Positions 48,201 to 60,000 of a DNA stretch of 60,000 nt are shown in pieces. The stretch's first letter is position 1. Every line of letters starts with the position of its first letter. Source of the DNA: Cristatella mucedo. Its lineage: Eukaryota; Bryozoa; Phylactolaemata; Cristatellidae. The notes beneath the pieces were generated by a model. The model was not told the origin of the DNA. It was given only the letters and a program-made list of their open reading frames with translations, and did not search any database. The translations under genes and the position numbers were made by a program. The DNA is taken from assembly GCA_009760855.2 (NCBI GenBank), contig WPIO01000035.1, positions 1,398,501-1,458,500 on the forward strand, read 5' to 3'.

Positions 48201-48373
48201 GCGTGTAGACGTGCACCGAACGGCATTAGTCGCTAGGTTACGCCCCTTTGTAAGCGGCAGGTTAAGCCTACTCCACCGAACCTTCGGCGTTATATATTGT
48301 ACTAACAGTGAATTATGGATAGAAAAGTGTGATTTATTCAATACTGCTAAATTAGAACCAAGTTTCTAACCTT
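48201..48373. other. flank of LINE-A, locally GC-richer
   Basis: About 170 bases between the LINE-A tail and the LINE-B tail. The first 100 are GC-richer (gcgtgtagacgtgcaccg) and may be the downstream half of the sequence LINE-A inserted into, possibly the retroelement represented by the LTR upstream. No proof. Confidence 0.3.
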
Positions 48374-49030
48374 CTAATGTAATGTAATGTATCTCCGTCA
48401 GTAGCTCCACAAAGTCATAAAGACCATGTGGGTGTTACGTAGAAGAGTTTTGTACAGCCCACTCACAGCCTAAGCGGCTTTCGGTACGCATTCGGTAGCC
48501 AACAGACTTCGTCTCACGCAACAAAGAGAAAGTGGGAAGCATAGCAGCGTCAGGAGAGCAGTTGAGGTAGTGACTAGCATAGAAGTTGCAGTTCAGGACC
48601 GCTGAAAAAGATGTGCCACAGTCGGCAGTTGGAGAGTAGATGTCGTTGCGTAAGAATTGTGGAAGCGAGTTCCACAGTCTAGGACTTGCAGAGCTAAAGC
48701 TTCTGTCGCCAACTGTCTTTAAGCTGAGGAATGGGACAGCTAATTTACTGTCCACACAGGACCTGAGGGCACGAACAGGCTGAAACTGATGCAGCAGTTC
48801 AGCCAGGTATGAAGGAGCCAAGCCGTGGCGGGCCTTGTGGGTCAGCGTAAGAACTTTGCTCTGTATCCTTTGCTCAACCGGCAACCATCCCAGCTCTTCC
48901 AGCAAAGGTGACACGTGCTCAAACCGCTGGGACTTGAAGACCAGCCTTGCAGCCATATTCATAGTCCGCTGTAGTGGCATAATAGCTTTCTTTGGTAGCC
49001 CAGCCAAAAGGGAATTACAATAACAGAACC
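48374..49030 (-). mobile_element. LINE-B, 5'-truncated reference copy
   Basis: The best copy of the second LINE family. On the minus strand an open frame (48435-49115, 226 codons, of which about the first 30 are flank) encodes the end of a reverse transcriptase ORF. It contains CNSLLAGLPKKAI, AARLVFKSQRFEHVSPL, LGWLPVEQRIQSKVLTLTHK, HGLAPSYLAELLHQFQP, then LWNSLPQFLRND, ending at QNSST stop. This C-terminal layout is that of the CR1/L2 group but differs clearly from LINE-A (compare LLEELGWLPVEQRI with LLADLHWLPVKQRI). The 3' end is tggtctttatgactttgtgg followed by an (ACATT)n tail at 48374-48393. RT catalytic motifs are absent because of truncation near 49030. Six other fragments in the window match it. 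Confidence 0.88.
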
Positions 49031-51769
49031 AAATAATAGTCAAAATAGTTATTCTAGTTACACCTTTGATTAGCATACTAAGAGAGCTAAATTTGTTTCT
49101 ATACAGTTCACACATATTGTTAAAGACTACTGATTACTGGTTAGGAATGAAGTGCAGAATGTCAAAATGTATTAGCAAGTAAAGAAAAGCATACTGGAAG
49201 ACAGCAAGCACAGTGAGGAAAGTAAAAGTATTCAATGCGAATATTGACGAAGTATAGAAGGCTTCTGTGCGAACGCACTAGTTGCATTAGGATGCTGTTC
49301 GTATCAATAAAACTGCCAAATTATTTCTCTATAATATTTCAAATTCAACAAAAGGCGAACTTCTCAAAACTACCTTCGCAAACTCAGAAAGTAACTTTGC
49401 ACATACTGAAATTCCGATAGGCTCAGGCAATCTTATTGAAAACAAAAGCTAAACGTCAACTACGTTTGCTATTAGCATTTCATCTTAAACGTAAATAGTC
49501 ATTTGCCGTGCAAATTGGGAAACTATATATCGTGAACAGAGGCAGTACAATTTATTGGATGAGACACGTGACATCTATTTACTCTCAGTTCTTTTGCTCT
49601 GCGGACTTCTCGCTTTATTCACTTGGTCCAATTCAGTTGTTTGGAAGCTTGTAAAACCAATAATTAGAGAATTTTTTTATAACTACATCAAACCCTCTTG
49701 AAACTTAAAAATAGCTTCACGATATCTAAAAAATTTTCCCATTCTTTCATAATCATTTAAAATGTAAGCAAAAATTGATGAAACAATTCACAGATAATTG
49801 TCTCGGTCTTCCGCAGAGCTATTTAAAATATTAGTTACCTCAAGATAACACTACACATAGCTGTATAACTTTAAAAAAGAGAAGTTGGTCAGACTCGACA
49901 TCCACAATGCACGCCTCTGATAATTTAAGAAGCTAAATTTTATTTTGCAATACCTTTAGTTCTCCGAGTCGGGTATATTGTCTCTAGCTGATCAAACAAA
50001 AGACCTTCTGGAATGTCAGAATCTTTAAAAATACTTAACATAATAACTTTGAGGAAAAGTTATTGAATTGAATACATCTTTTATTTGCTATTAAATAGAT
50101 TAAAAAATGTTTGCAAGGCTGAGTAATTTGAACTACCAAACTTATTAAATTACCAGGGATAATGCAGCTATACTTGTCGTGACTACCAGAATTTTGGCTG
50201 TGCGGTTCTAGACCTGGTCATTCTCAGTGAGGTCAGTACACGATTAATTGGCGAAGCCGGATTCTTCCAATACGGCCATAGAAAACAGGCTGAAAGCGCA
50301 CAGTGACTGAACGCATTAACACATTGAAAGCACAATTTAAACTTCAAATTATTAATGCGAAATTTATTGTGACGCCAGTCAGTTGCCTTTGAATTCAAAA
50401 TCTCTCTAACATACTAAGAAGCTAAAATGTTTCTTCATATGCGGAAGCTGTTATTTATAGTAAATAATCATTTTTAGGCTGACATGTGATAGCTGCTATG
50501 AATTTATACCGTGTTCTAGCATTATTTATTATAAATGGCTGTGATCAATGATATGATTGTAGCTCCAAAGTTATAACTAAACTGTAGTTCCAGCTTATGC
50601 ATTTAAGTCAATGCAATATAATGTATCTCTGTGTGTTACAAAACTAGCCTATTTGACAACTAATTTTTATTACGACGGAAGAGCTATGTAGTGCTTGCTC
50701 ATCAAAGATCTACACAGGGAGATTTTCTTCAAGTCACCAGCAAACGCAGCAGCCAGCCTATGGGAATGATTAGACACACCAGCCAAGAAGGCCGCTGCGA
50801 GTGGTCGAAATGGGCAGTGCCAATTGAAGACTGGAGGTCGACACCTCACTCTGATTATTGACATATGCAAATTAAAAGTGCGATTCTTACTTTAAGTAAT
50901 TCACATCACTCTGCTCTGTTTTGGTGAATGGATTGCCATGCAGAGCCTGCACAGTAACATCATACTGTTTCACAACGTTCATTCGCAGAAACATGAGAAA
51001 ATACAGAAGCTATTGAAACACTGTGCAGTTATGTGCAGCACACGAACAGCACATGCCAAAATCCAAGTTTTCATAGCGAAGATGAAGAAAAAAAACTGAT
51101 TGATGTACATTTTACTGTTTTCCATGTAACTCACGAGAAGATCTCTCGGCGATGTGAGAGATTACAGTCTGAAATCCAGCCTCACAGTTATCTTTACGAA
51201 AGTGATGGAAACATACCGAATTTATACAGATGGTCATTAGCTCTGGAAGCAGAGTATGAAGTTGCTTTTGAGCTAAGCTCATCCGATTCTCTCTAGGTTC
51301 AATTACAGCTTGGGATATTCAATAAGAGTATTCGATGACATCGGTCGAACAAGAATTAAGTGCTGAGCTTATTTGTGCTAAATTTACTGGACCTTTGACT
51401 AGTTGCTCAATGCACCATACGCCTTTTTTAGTAAACAATAAGCATAATAAAGTGTTCAACTGTTGTTTTAAAATTTATTTTTAACATACATGCAAAGTCC
51501 ACCCAATGATGCAAAATAAAAAATACTATTAAATTGGAATGTCTCAGCCACATTTTTGAAATGTGGGTGGGGCTCCTCTACTTCAAGTTAAATAAAGGAT
51601 TGCATTTAAATGCACACTAACGATGCAAATTATTAAATGAGTCAACACTTTGTAGATTTCAAAGAAAGGCTCTACTCTGAATTGAGATATATGCTTCTCT
51701 TTCTGATGGCAGTAGCCTCATGCTCATCTTTTCTGTCAACGTACTTTGTGAGCTGTGATGTCACAACAG
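49031..51769. other. no recognisable gene, 2.7 kb
   Basis: Mostly AT-rich. Frames at 50183-50398 (-), 50670-50870 (-) and 51033-51296 (+) have protein-like composition in parts (the last is rich in Glu and Ser), but I recognise none of them. Confidence 0.4.
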
Positions 51770-51925
51770 ATAATGAGGTTATAATTCACGACCTTGGTGC
51801 CGAGATCTCGTGTTAAATTCCTGAGATTGGCTTATTTCATTACCACTTCAATTAGTGGTGATAGTCGTAAAGGCTCTTCTATCGTTTTGCAAAAGAGGCT
51901 GTTGAATCTTCTAGGTAATTGTATT
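51770..51925 (+). mobile_element. SINE1 remnant
   Basis: Plus strand: a decayed head with cacgaccttggtgccgagat, the body agtggtgatagtcgtaaagg, then ctcttctatcg and the 3' end gaggctgttgaatcttctag. The B box is degraded. Confidence 0.75.
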
Positions 51926-53299
51926 TATTCTTTCCTAGTTCTCAGCTTTTGCATACTATGCACATGAAATTCTGTTTAGGAGACATAAGCTTCCAATATC
52001 TTGTTCCCCATGGAAGTGTTGTTAAAGAGCTATCATTACTGCTATAAAAATTCACCATTGATAGAACTAAGCAACACAAGCTTAAATCCATTTAAGAATT
52101 TTAGAAAATTGGTAACAATTTCTCTAGGCTTTTTGGTGAGAGAATATGGAAGATTGAGTAGCTAAGCTGTTCTTCAGCCTGCTTTTAGGAATATCTCATT
52201 GGCAAAATCCCTCGGGTTTCGAGGAAATCCACATTGTGATCTGATTAAATAACGGTATTTTAGTAGGAACTGTATCCTTAATAATATCATATTTATAACT
52301 ATTGCTGCACCGTATAGATAGATGCCCAATGTTTTCTTATTGGTTTGTGGAGAGTGAAACCTAGTTTTTCCAATATAACTTAAAAGCTACTCGATTAGTG
52401 AATAAAGATTATTTTTTATTAGGTCCTAATGTACAATCATTTAGTTCACGGAACACTTATCTTTCGAAACGTAGTCTGTAATCTCAGAGTTCAAATGACT
52501 GTAGATATTTTAAGGTGCCTTAACAGGTTATACAAAACACCTGACAGAAATGCATTGTCTATTCATGGATATGAAAAATTATGTTTTCCCTCCTCATTCT
52601 ATTTACACTTTGCATGAATTGATGCATAAGAAGCGCTTAAGAAATTTCGTAGCTATGAATGCATGTACTATTTCCGTCAGCATAAGTTACCCATATTGAA
52701 GATAAAATCAGCTGCTGTGAAGATAACAATTTACTTATAGAGATAGTTCAGTTAGATGCTGCAAAATATGCATTTATACGATACGCTGCTAATCTTCTTG
52801 TAAGCCGAGTTCGCCGCATGTAGCGTTTACTTACACTCATTAGGAGTTGGGACCAAAGGCGGATGACCCCGTGAGCATAGGCTCAGGTTTAAACACAACT
52901 TTTAGGCATTACCTAGCGTGAATCGTATCATGATAGCTGTAACTGCTAACTGATGTAATCATTGGGGATACCTTATTAGTCAGCTAGCATTGGATAGCGG
53001 GCACTGCACTGGCTGGGATGGTGTTAATTCAGTACAAATCCCATTGTGGGGTGGCAGCTATCACGGCTATGCCTCAGTCACAAAAACTGATCATTAATCA
53101 CATCCTTTATGTGAACCAATAACAATTTAAGTTCGGATTCAATGAAATGAGTAGACTTCCTCAGGTGGTATTATGGGTGTGTTATCTAAATCCTTATAAG
53201 ACAAGTAGCAGCTCGCACAAGCTCTGTTGGATCATCGGAATATATACTGCTATGACCTGCAGTAAATTGCAGTAGGCACATAAATAATAAATACTAGCT
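51926..53299. other. no recognisable gene
   Basis: AT-rich with short frames only. Confidence 0.45.
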
Positions 53300-53465
53300 G
53301 ATTGTCTCGTTTTGTATAGAAGAAAAAGAGGCTTAAAGACTATCACCACCGCTTGCAGAGGCAATAAAGGAACATCTGTAGGATTTGAACCGAAGACCTT
53401 GGGGCCTCGCGGTTTTAAAGAACAACCGCCCTATCTAGTCTGCTATCACATCTAGCATGCAGATA
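53300..53465 (-). mobile_element. SINE1 copy
   Basis: Minus strand: the body (tatcaccaccgcttgcag on the plus strand), a B box reading ggttcaaatcc on the minus strand (plus ggatttgaacc at about 53380), and a head with gggcggttgtt (plus aacaaccgccc). The B box here is the cleanest of the SINE1 copies and supports a tRNA origin. The 3' end lies near 53300. Confidence 0.82.
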
Positions 53466-53559
53466 TTTAACAATCGTTTCCAAGATACAAGCAACAAAAC
53501 TTAGTTTTTGATTCACAAATATCGTTTTTTATTACAGATGTACCCATATTATTATGTCA

Positions 53560-54949
53560 TTGTGCTTACCGGCTCTCGTGCTATGCCCTAAAGTGACCTA
53601 TATCAGGCAGCATTTTCAAACGTTCGAACTGCTGCTCAGCTGTCGGATTTACAAAGTTGTGTGAAAAATGGCAGTTTGGGTTGACCTAAATAGAGAACAG
53701 TGTGCAACGTTTACCTATCAAATTTCACGTTATTGTGCTGCCATGTTCTCGTGTTATGGTCTTTAAATGACCTGTCCAAATGGCAGCCCAAAACATTCGA
53801 GATATATACAGCTGCCATTTCCTTAAAATACTTTTCCAAACTGTTCTATAATCCAAGAAAAGACTGATTTCAGTTTAATTCAAAACCTGATTTGAGCTAC
53901 CTTGCTCCGTCGTTCGCTACAGCTACAGCTTCCATTGACACTGCTTACCAATCATCCCTAAACAATTTAATTGCAATATAGCTGTGCCTTTTTAAAAAGT
54001 CTTCGAAAAACTGGGATTCAATTTTAAATTGTAGAAATCAGTATTCCAGGCTTACCTAGTTAATTTTATTTGATTAATCATGTTCATTATCGTGCTCTGG
54101 CCTGAGCTGGCCAAATCCACATGGAAATACTAAATAGTCAAACTGATGTACAGCTGCCAACGGAAAGAATAGTTCCATCCAACTTGGATTTTAATTTATA
54201 GAGATCGATAACAGAATACCAGGTTAGCAAAACCAAATTTTAGGGGAATGAGCTAGGGCTTTCTTTCCAAATCTATGGCCTCCGCTGACCCGGGCCAGCC
54301 AGCCCACCTACTTAGAAATCGATCTGCCATACGGCTGCCATTTCCACTACGAGCAGCAGGTAACTGGTGTATTGATTTAACTTGACAGAAAACAGTGTTA
54401 ATTTTCGCACACAAACATTTAGTGCAATTGCATATGCCACTCTCACACAATCGTTTGGAAAGACAGGGCCCGGTATGTATTTGGTTCAAATTTAGTGGAC
54501 ATCCCATGCCCATGGTTCCCTAACGATTGAAATCTAAACCGCCTTTGCATGAAGCTTTCCGGTAAAATTACAGCTTTACCGTGGTTAGACTATTTACAGC
54601 TGCCATTAGACACAGACAAATTGAGGCAAAATTACGAGAAAATGAATGTTTACTCATACAATATTCAGTGAGTTATTCAGAACACTATTGTTGGTCATTT
54701 AAAATAAAAAAACAGCCATGCTAAGATTTTTCAGAAATACTAGCTTTCTTGCAATTGCATTATTTATCGCTGCCATGAGGGACAGGGTCACGGTAGGATA
54801 CAGTAAAACACACCATAGATAAATTGCAAAAATTATTCGATTAAAATTGCAGTATTACTGTCTATAAACAAAAATACAGCTTGAAGTTTAGAAAAGTTCT
54901 TTGTGGAAATTGCAGCTTTACTGCTGTCTAAATGTTTTCGGTTACCATT
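53560..54949. repeat. decayed tandem repeat, period about 172 bp
   Basis: Related words recur at a near-constant spacing. Copies of an acagctgccatt-like word start at about 53635, 53808, 54150, 54331, 54596 and 54766, giving steps of 173, 342 (twice 171), 181, 265 and 170. A second word, aactgggattcaattttaaa at about 54008 and aacttggattttaatttata at about 54180, is offset by 172. A third, of the form ctcgtgctatg / ctcgtgttatg / cgtgctctgg, falls at about 53576, 53749 and 54092. The array is about eight units, strongly diverged, with one irregular step. It stops where the LINE-B fragment begins at 54950. Confidence 0.65.
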
Positions 54950-55570
54950 TATTCTAAGCTCCAGAAAATCATAAAGATTATGTAGGTGCTACACAAGAGA
55001 ATTTAGTATAGCGTACTCACAGCCTAAGCAGCTTTCGGTGGGCATTCGGTAGCCAACACACTTCTTCTCACGCAACGAAGAGAAAGTGGGAAGCATAGCA
55101 GTCAGGAAAGCAGTTAAGGTAGTGAGTAGCATGAAAGTAGCAGCTCAGGACCGCTGAAAGCAATTAGCCATAGTCGGCTGCAGAAGAATAGTTGTAGTTA
55201 CATAAAAATTGTGGAAGCGAGTACCACAGTATATGACCTGCACAGGTAAAGCTTCTGTTGCCAGCGGTCTTTAAGCGGAGGAAAGGAACAGCTAATTTAT
55301 TGTTCATACAGGGCATTCTGGAATGAGGAGGCTGAAACTGGTGCAGCAGTTCAACTAGGTACGATTGAGCCAAGCCGTGGTGAGCCTTTTGGGTCAACCT
55401 AAGAACTTTATTCTGTATCCGCTGCTCAACCGGCATCCACCCTAGCTATTTTAGCAAAGGAGGCACGTGGTCAAACGTCTGGGACTTGAAGACTAGCCCT
55501 GCAGCCATATTCACAGCCAGCTACGTTTGCCTAATTGCTTTCTTTGGTAGCCCAGTCGAAAGGAAACGTA
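54950..55570 (-). mobile_element. LINE-B 3' fragment
   Basis: A minus-strand copy parallel to that at 48374-49030, starting at the 3' end block (ctccagaaaatcataaagat on the plus strand) and running up to the region coding LLAGLPKKAI near 55560. An open piece of 90 residues remains (55164-55436: PVEQRIQNKVLRLTQKAHHG, then LVELLHQFQPPHS). Stops and small indels break the rest, and the (ACATT)n tail has decayed. Confidence 0.87.
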
Positions 55571-55749
55571 AAACACTATTCTCTCATCTTAAACGAAAAC
55601 AAAAGCTCCGTGCAGCTTTTACAAAACATAACAGCTGCACCACATTTATATTTTAGGGGTGTCATATGAGCCAGGTGCCAGGCCAACAAAAGCCACAGGA
55701 TATGTCCAAATGTTCTTTATCAAGGAGGAATAAGAACCACTATTGTGCG

Positions 55750-55905
55750 TGGCGATTTGAATCATTTTGTTTGGTTATCAAGCATGATATTACTCACCAT
55801 TAAATTGCATTTTCCTTTGCAGTGAATGTAAAACGCCTAGAGAGATTGAGTTATCTGAGCGCGCTTTATCAAGTGCATTATTTTTATTATTATTATTATC
55901 TGTTG
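55750..55905 (+). mobile_element. LINE-A 3' end
   Basis: Plus strand: the last 130 bases of the 3' untranslated region (gttatcaagcatgatattac), the stem-loop (aaaacgcctagagagattga ... gcgcgcttta) and an (ATT)n tail (about 55878-55900). No coding sequence. Confidence 0.92.
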
Positions 55906-57144
55906 AGACGGGAGCTTGAAAGCAGTTTGAGTGGTTTGGGCTACCATTTGGGCTGGAAAATTAGAGACGTAGCATTAGAACGCACAATACCAATCCCATG
56001 TAGTGATGCTGGTCAATTTTCATTGTAATCTGTAGCACTTAGAACTGAAACTGCAGTTTCACAAAGCATTTTATGTACATATAAGATGTATTGATGCTGT
56101 AATGCATTAAAGGACGGCTCTTAAGGGCCATTTCCATATTTGCATGAGCACAGGGAAGCTCAGCTGCATGATTTTCAGTAGATGAACTCGCAATACCATC
56201 ATGTAAAATAAGAATGCAAATACCTTCGTTGTTCGAGGTTTACTACAAAAAGGGTACGTGTCTCACTTTGCACGGCAGTTACTCTCCGGCTGCATAGTCT
56301 TCGCAAAGCAGGGATACGCCTGACAGCTAAACTTCCTAGTTAAGATAGCGTCTATAATGCTTCTGCTGCAGCCTTGGAGGCAAACGAATTCAAAAAAGCA
56401 TTTAATACTCCGAAGAAAATTGTCCAGTTACTATATCCCTAAGCGTTTCAAATGAGCTGTGACGTTTAATTTGAAACAAGTAATACTATATCTCAAGCTA
56501 GCTGGCAGCGTGGAGAAATCCCCAGGATGCAAGAAATAAATATCCGACGATGTTTAGGATTTATTACTGAAAGTAGCTAGATTAATTCTCTTGTAGAATA
56601 TTTTTGACACTAGGATTTTTAACTCGTCAAAGATTTTGGGTACCATTAGAATTATATTTCTTCTAACTTGTAATGCTCCAGATCAATGCTTCAACATCAA
56701 TTGAATCCTAATCCAGCAAATCCATTAATACTGATGTAGAAGAACCGTAGCATATCTTAAACTATTTATTAGTACAGAAGCATATCTATTGGCAAATGTA
56801 TCTCTGGTACATGGTAATTAGATATTGTTATCTATAATGATTAAACTAAATTTTAACGCGTTTACTGATTCATCTGTATTTATCATCACGTAATTCTTAA
56901 AGTGATCGGAAGCCAAGAACAATGGATTGTCTTTGGGCATGAGAACGCATCTTTAATTTAACCAAGCACTTCCTCAGAAGCAACAAAAATGAAAGACTTA
57001 CCTGCATTGCTAAAAAACATACTGATTTTTATCACCAATCCAGGTAATTTGCCTGCTAATGTTTCAAATGGCTTCAGTTGTTCAGTTGTTACGATGTTCA
57101 AAGGAGGATACATGTTGCAAGTCGTTATATCACGACAGCAATTT
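55906..57144. other. no recognisable gene
   Basis: Nothing identified. The 55822-56028 frame runs out of the LINE-A tail and is not meaningful. Confidence 0.45.
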
Positions 57145-58300
57145 TTAGGTAAAACCTAGGCTTTCACTTCAATGCAGATGTTCAAGTTTATTTAACATTT
57201 GCTTGTGATCCCTACCAGCCCTCCAACACATCGAGTTATCTCACCTGCCTTGCTGCATGTATTGCTGACCTCCCCAAAGGTGTGCCAGCAAACTTTCTTA
57301 AATTGAAGGAAGATAACTCTAACTAGGGGCAAACCAAGTGCGATCAGATACTGGAAAACCTAAAGCTCAAAGTCGGCATTTTCAGGTCATCTCCTGTTGA
57401 ACTTGCACGAAATATAGGTGCTATGTTCGAAAGTTTTTTTCACTTAGAAGACCATATCAGCTCACTGTCAAGTCTACCGACTTTCAGCTAGATAAAGCTG
57501 CTAAAGTTTGGGTTTTTTAGGCAGCCATACCACACTATGACAGGACTAAGCACGACTTGTCACCAGGATGAATTGCCTGACAAGCCAACAAGTCTCCTGG
57601 ATCTAACACCAAGCACTTTATTCAAATTAGACAATGTCCAAGCCCAGTTAACTAACTCTAGACAATGCCTACGTCAAGGGTCTAGTGTCTTTCCTTCTCT
57701 CGTCTCAGCAGTTGCGACCGCAGGCCACTTCTAGCTGACTTGCACGGGTTCATTGTAGAGTAAGGCGTCGGCTGCAAGGTTTTTCAGTCGCTTTTAGGTC
57801 TCACCATTATTTGAATCCAGCCTTCCTGTCAGATCTAATCCCCAATAGGGTAAGCATCTTACCACTAGATGTTCTGAACCCCATTTTACCTGCCCCATGT
57901 GGGAACCTAAAATCCTCTAGAGGCCGAGCCTTTAGCTAGCATGCCCCAAAAGCCTGCAACTGACTTCCGACTTCTGTTACGACATCCCTTGACTTTACGA
58001 CATTTAAAATGAGGCTAAAACTCATCTATTGTCGCTGCATTTCTTCGGTCCATGTGATTCGTTCTTTGTGAGCTTATCCTTGGATGCAGAGCATGCTGCC
58101 ACTGCGAATGCTGCCACTAGTTATATTTGTATGCTGCCCCTACGCACGTCACCATTAACCAGTTATGCTGCAAATTTTGATCAGACAACTACCAACTATT
58201 CGATCATGTGAACCTTTCTGGCAAATGTAAAGTGCCTCAATAGATGGTTAACTTATGTGAAAGATGCAATAGTAATGTATTATCATTGCTATTATCATAT
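57145..58300 (+). mobile_element. LINE-A, old 1.15-kb 3' copy
   Basis: A plus-strand copy matching about 47080-48195 of the full element. It starts at the region coding LGFHFYADD, where the YADD codons read ttcaatgcagatgttca (the second Asp is lost). It then runs through DPSQPSSTSN-like and LAACI-like stretches, DHISS, the C-terminal coding part, the 3' untranslated region with its ctgccactag block, a decayed stem-loop and an ATT-type tail (about 58275-58300). Many stops and indels. Confidence 0.85.
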
Positions 58301-58784
58301 CACTCTTACCCCGGATTAAGCATAGTCAACTTTCAAGTGCATGTACTGTTTGCAATAGTTAAAAAATAATATTTTCAGCCTTCTTACAGCTACTAAGCTA
58401 TCTAATCTGTATTTATTAGTTCACTGGCACGTGTTGCATGGCGCAAGAGTGATTTACAAATACACGGATAAATAGCTTACGTATGTTTTGCACTCGACTG
58501 AGATCGGAAGTTAACTTTAGAGTTTGATAGCTATTAAAGGCATATATAGATTTCGCCAGTATTTTAGTGTCTCTAAAATATCGGTAAATAATACTAATAT
58601 TCTGTTAGACCGTCAATTTTAAAACCTCGTACGACACAGAAACATTTCTCCAGGCATTTTAAAAATGCTGAATGGGAGGCAGGTCAAACCACTAGTGTTT
58701 TAACTCATTGCCTCAGGATGCATTAGCCCACAAAATTGAAATTACAAGAACCTAAAAAATGGTGTAACAAAAAAGCATACAATG
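58301..58784. other. no recognisable gene
   Basis: AT-rich, nothing identified. Confidence 0.45.
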
Positions 58785-59118
58785 ATATTGATTGATAATG
58801 CACTTGATAAAGCGCCCTCAGAGAACTCAATCTCTTTCTTGGCGCTTTACATTTGCTGCAAAGGTAAATGCAATTGAATGGTGAGTAATATCATGCTTGA
58901 TAAAGAAACAACATGAATAACATGGTTATGGGTGGCATGCACTGGGTCAGCATGCAAATGTGGTTAGTGGCAGCATGCACAGTGTCAGCACGCATAAGCA
59001 CATCAAGGACGAATTACAGGGACCCACTAAATGCTGTCCTAAATAGGTGTGTTTTTAAGTTCTTTTTAAATGTGGTCAAGTCAGGGGATGTTCTGACGCA
59101 AGTCGGGAGGAAGTTCGT
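58785..59118 (-). mobile_element. LINE-A 3' fragment
   Basis: Minus strand: a short tail (attgataatgcac on the plus strand), an intact stem-loop, the untranslated region, and the last 35 or so codons of the ORF up to the region coding NSLPTC. Homology stops sharply at 59118. Low divergence suggests a young copy. Confidence 0.92.
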
Positions 59119-60000
59119 CTGCTGCTGGAACGCTGGGATACCTCGAGGGGCAGCGAAGCTGCGAAGGTCTGTAGTGAAACGCATGCACCAATTTTCGACC
59201 AGATCATCACATCATTGCTAAAGATTATGATCGATTTCCCGAGTTATAATTATTAGGAACCGGATATCTTGCATGCGGCAGAGACCTTTGTTTTGAATTC
59301 TTTCTAAATTAGAGGCAAATTAAAAATATTCCAATGGAAAGAAATTTTTCTGATACAGCATATTCTTAAGACCGAAATTCACGATAGAGATCACATGTTC
59401 ATAGCACATCTAAGCTACATGGTGAGTCAGAACAGCTAGTGGTATGAGTCAATTCCTGAAAATGAAGCATTTTGCGTCAGATTGAGGCCATAGATTTTAA
59501 AAAAGGTTGTCAATTGTACATGGTATTTTAAATACCGCGTTACTGTGCGAGCCTCTTAGTTGTCTCAGAGAAAATGCTGAGTTATGAACATAACGTAGAA
59601 ATTCCAGCAAGCAGATATTTATCACCATTGCAATCAGGAATCGAATATATATGCTGCAATGTCGGTTTGTTGAGATAATTTAGATGCTAGAACAACGCCG
59701 TGTATTAAAAGGTCTTATGTATCTGAATTCTACCACTCAGAGAGCGTGTCACGATCTCCAACAAGTTCATCTAAATTTGCTCGCCAGAAATATACCTAAC
59801 CTATGCTAATTCAGTTAGCTGCAATGCAAAATCCCATATTTATGTGATTGAAACCCATTCCGTAACTGACAGTAAAACAATTTAAAATAATGCTGCCACA
59901 ATCCATGAAGCAAGGATGTTGTACAAAACAAGTTTTTTACGTTTATTGTAGATGTAAGGATTTAAGAAACACCTGTTATACTCACAAAATAAGAAGTTGA
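59119..60000. other. no recognisable gene
   Basis: The first 100 bases after the LINE-A junction are GC-richer (ggatacctcgaggggcagcg) and unassigned. The rest is AT-rich. Confidence 0.45.

Overview
This window looks like an AT-rich, non-coding stretch of an animal genome, most likely an invertebrate. No bacterial signals are present: there are no operons, ribosome binding sites or dense coding. It carries many decayed non-LTR retrotransposons of the CR1/L2 group, tRNA-derived SINEs, microsatellites, one LTR, and a dead copy of a multicopy protein family known from invertebrates. I found no intact host gene, and I cannot place the species from sequence alone.

The main occupant is a non-LTR retrotransposon family, called LINE-A here. 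One near full-length copy lies at about 44556-48200 (+) and encodes an apurinic-type endonuclease followed by a reverse transcriptase. Its reading frame is split by one frameshift near 45035-45075. Fourteen other LINE-A pieces, mostly 5'-truncated, lie on both strands at about 1518, 5001, 5811, 11117, 15735, 22238, 24410, 26051, 29063, 33468, 40715, 55750, 57145 and 58785. The 3' ends share a stem-loop and an (ATT)n tail.

A second family, LINE-B, has an (ACATT)n-type tail. Only 3' pieces are present, at about 1, 18560, 29310, 40022, 42900, 48374 and 54950. Two SINE families accompany the LINEs. SINE2 has a clear tRNA-like head (A and B boxes), and its 3' end copies the LINE-A tail, which points to LINE-A as its mobilising partner. 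SINE1 has a different 3' end whose LINE partner is not in this window.

Layout: 1-7.2 kb mixes LINE-A, LINE-B, SINE1 and SINE2 pieces. 7.2-11.1 kb shows nothing. 11.1-12.2 kb is a truncated LINE-A, and 15.7-17.1 kb is a long decayed LINE-A on the minus strand. 17.7-18.9 kb is a GC-richer island ending in LINE-B. 20.3-21.7 kb is a pseudogene. 22-33.7 kb holds several LINE-A 3' ends, SINEs and a large AT repeat. 33.7-38.4 kb is empty. 38.4-43.3 kb has SINEs and LINE pieces. 43.8-48.2 kb is the LTR plus the full-length LINE-A, followed at once by LINE-B (-). 53.5-55 kb is a decayed tandem repeat of about 172 bp. 55.7-59.1 kb has three more LINE-A pieces.

All identifications come from reading translations and comparing copies within the window by eye. 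Boundaries are approximate, usually within 10-30 bases.
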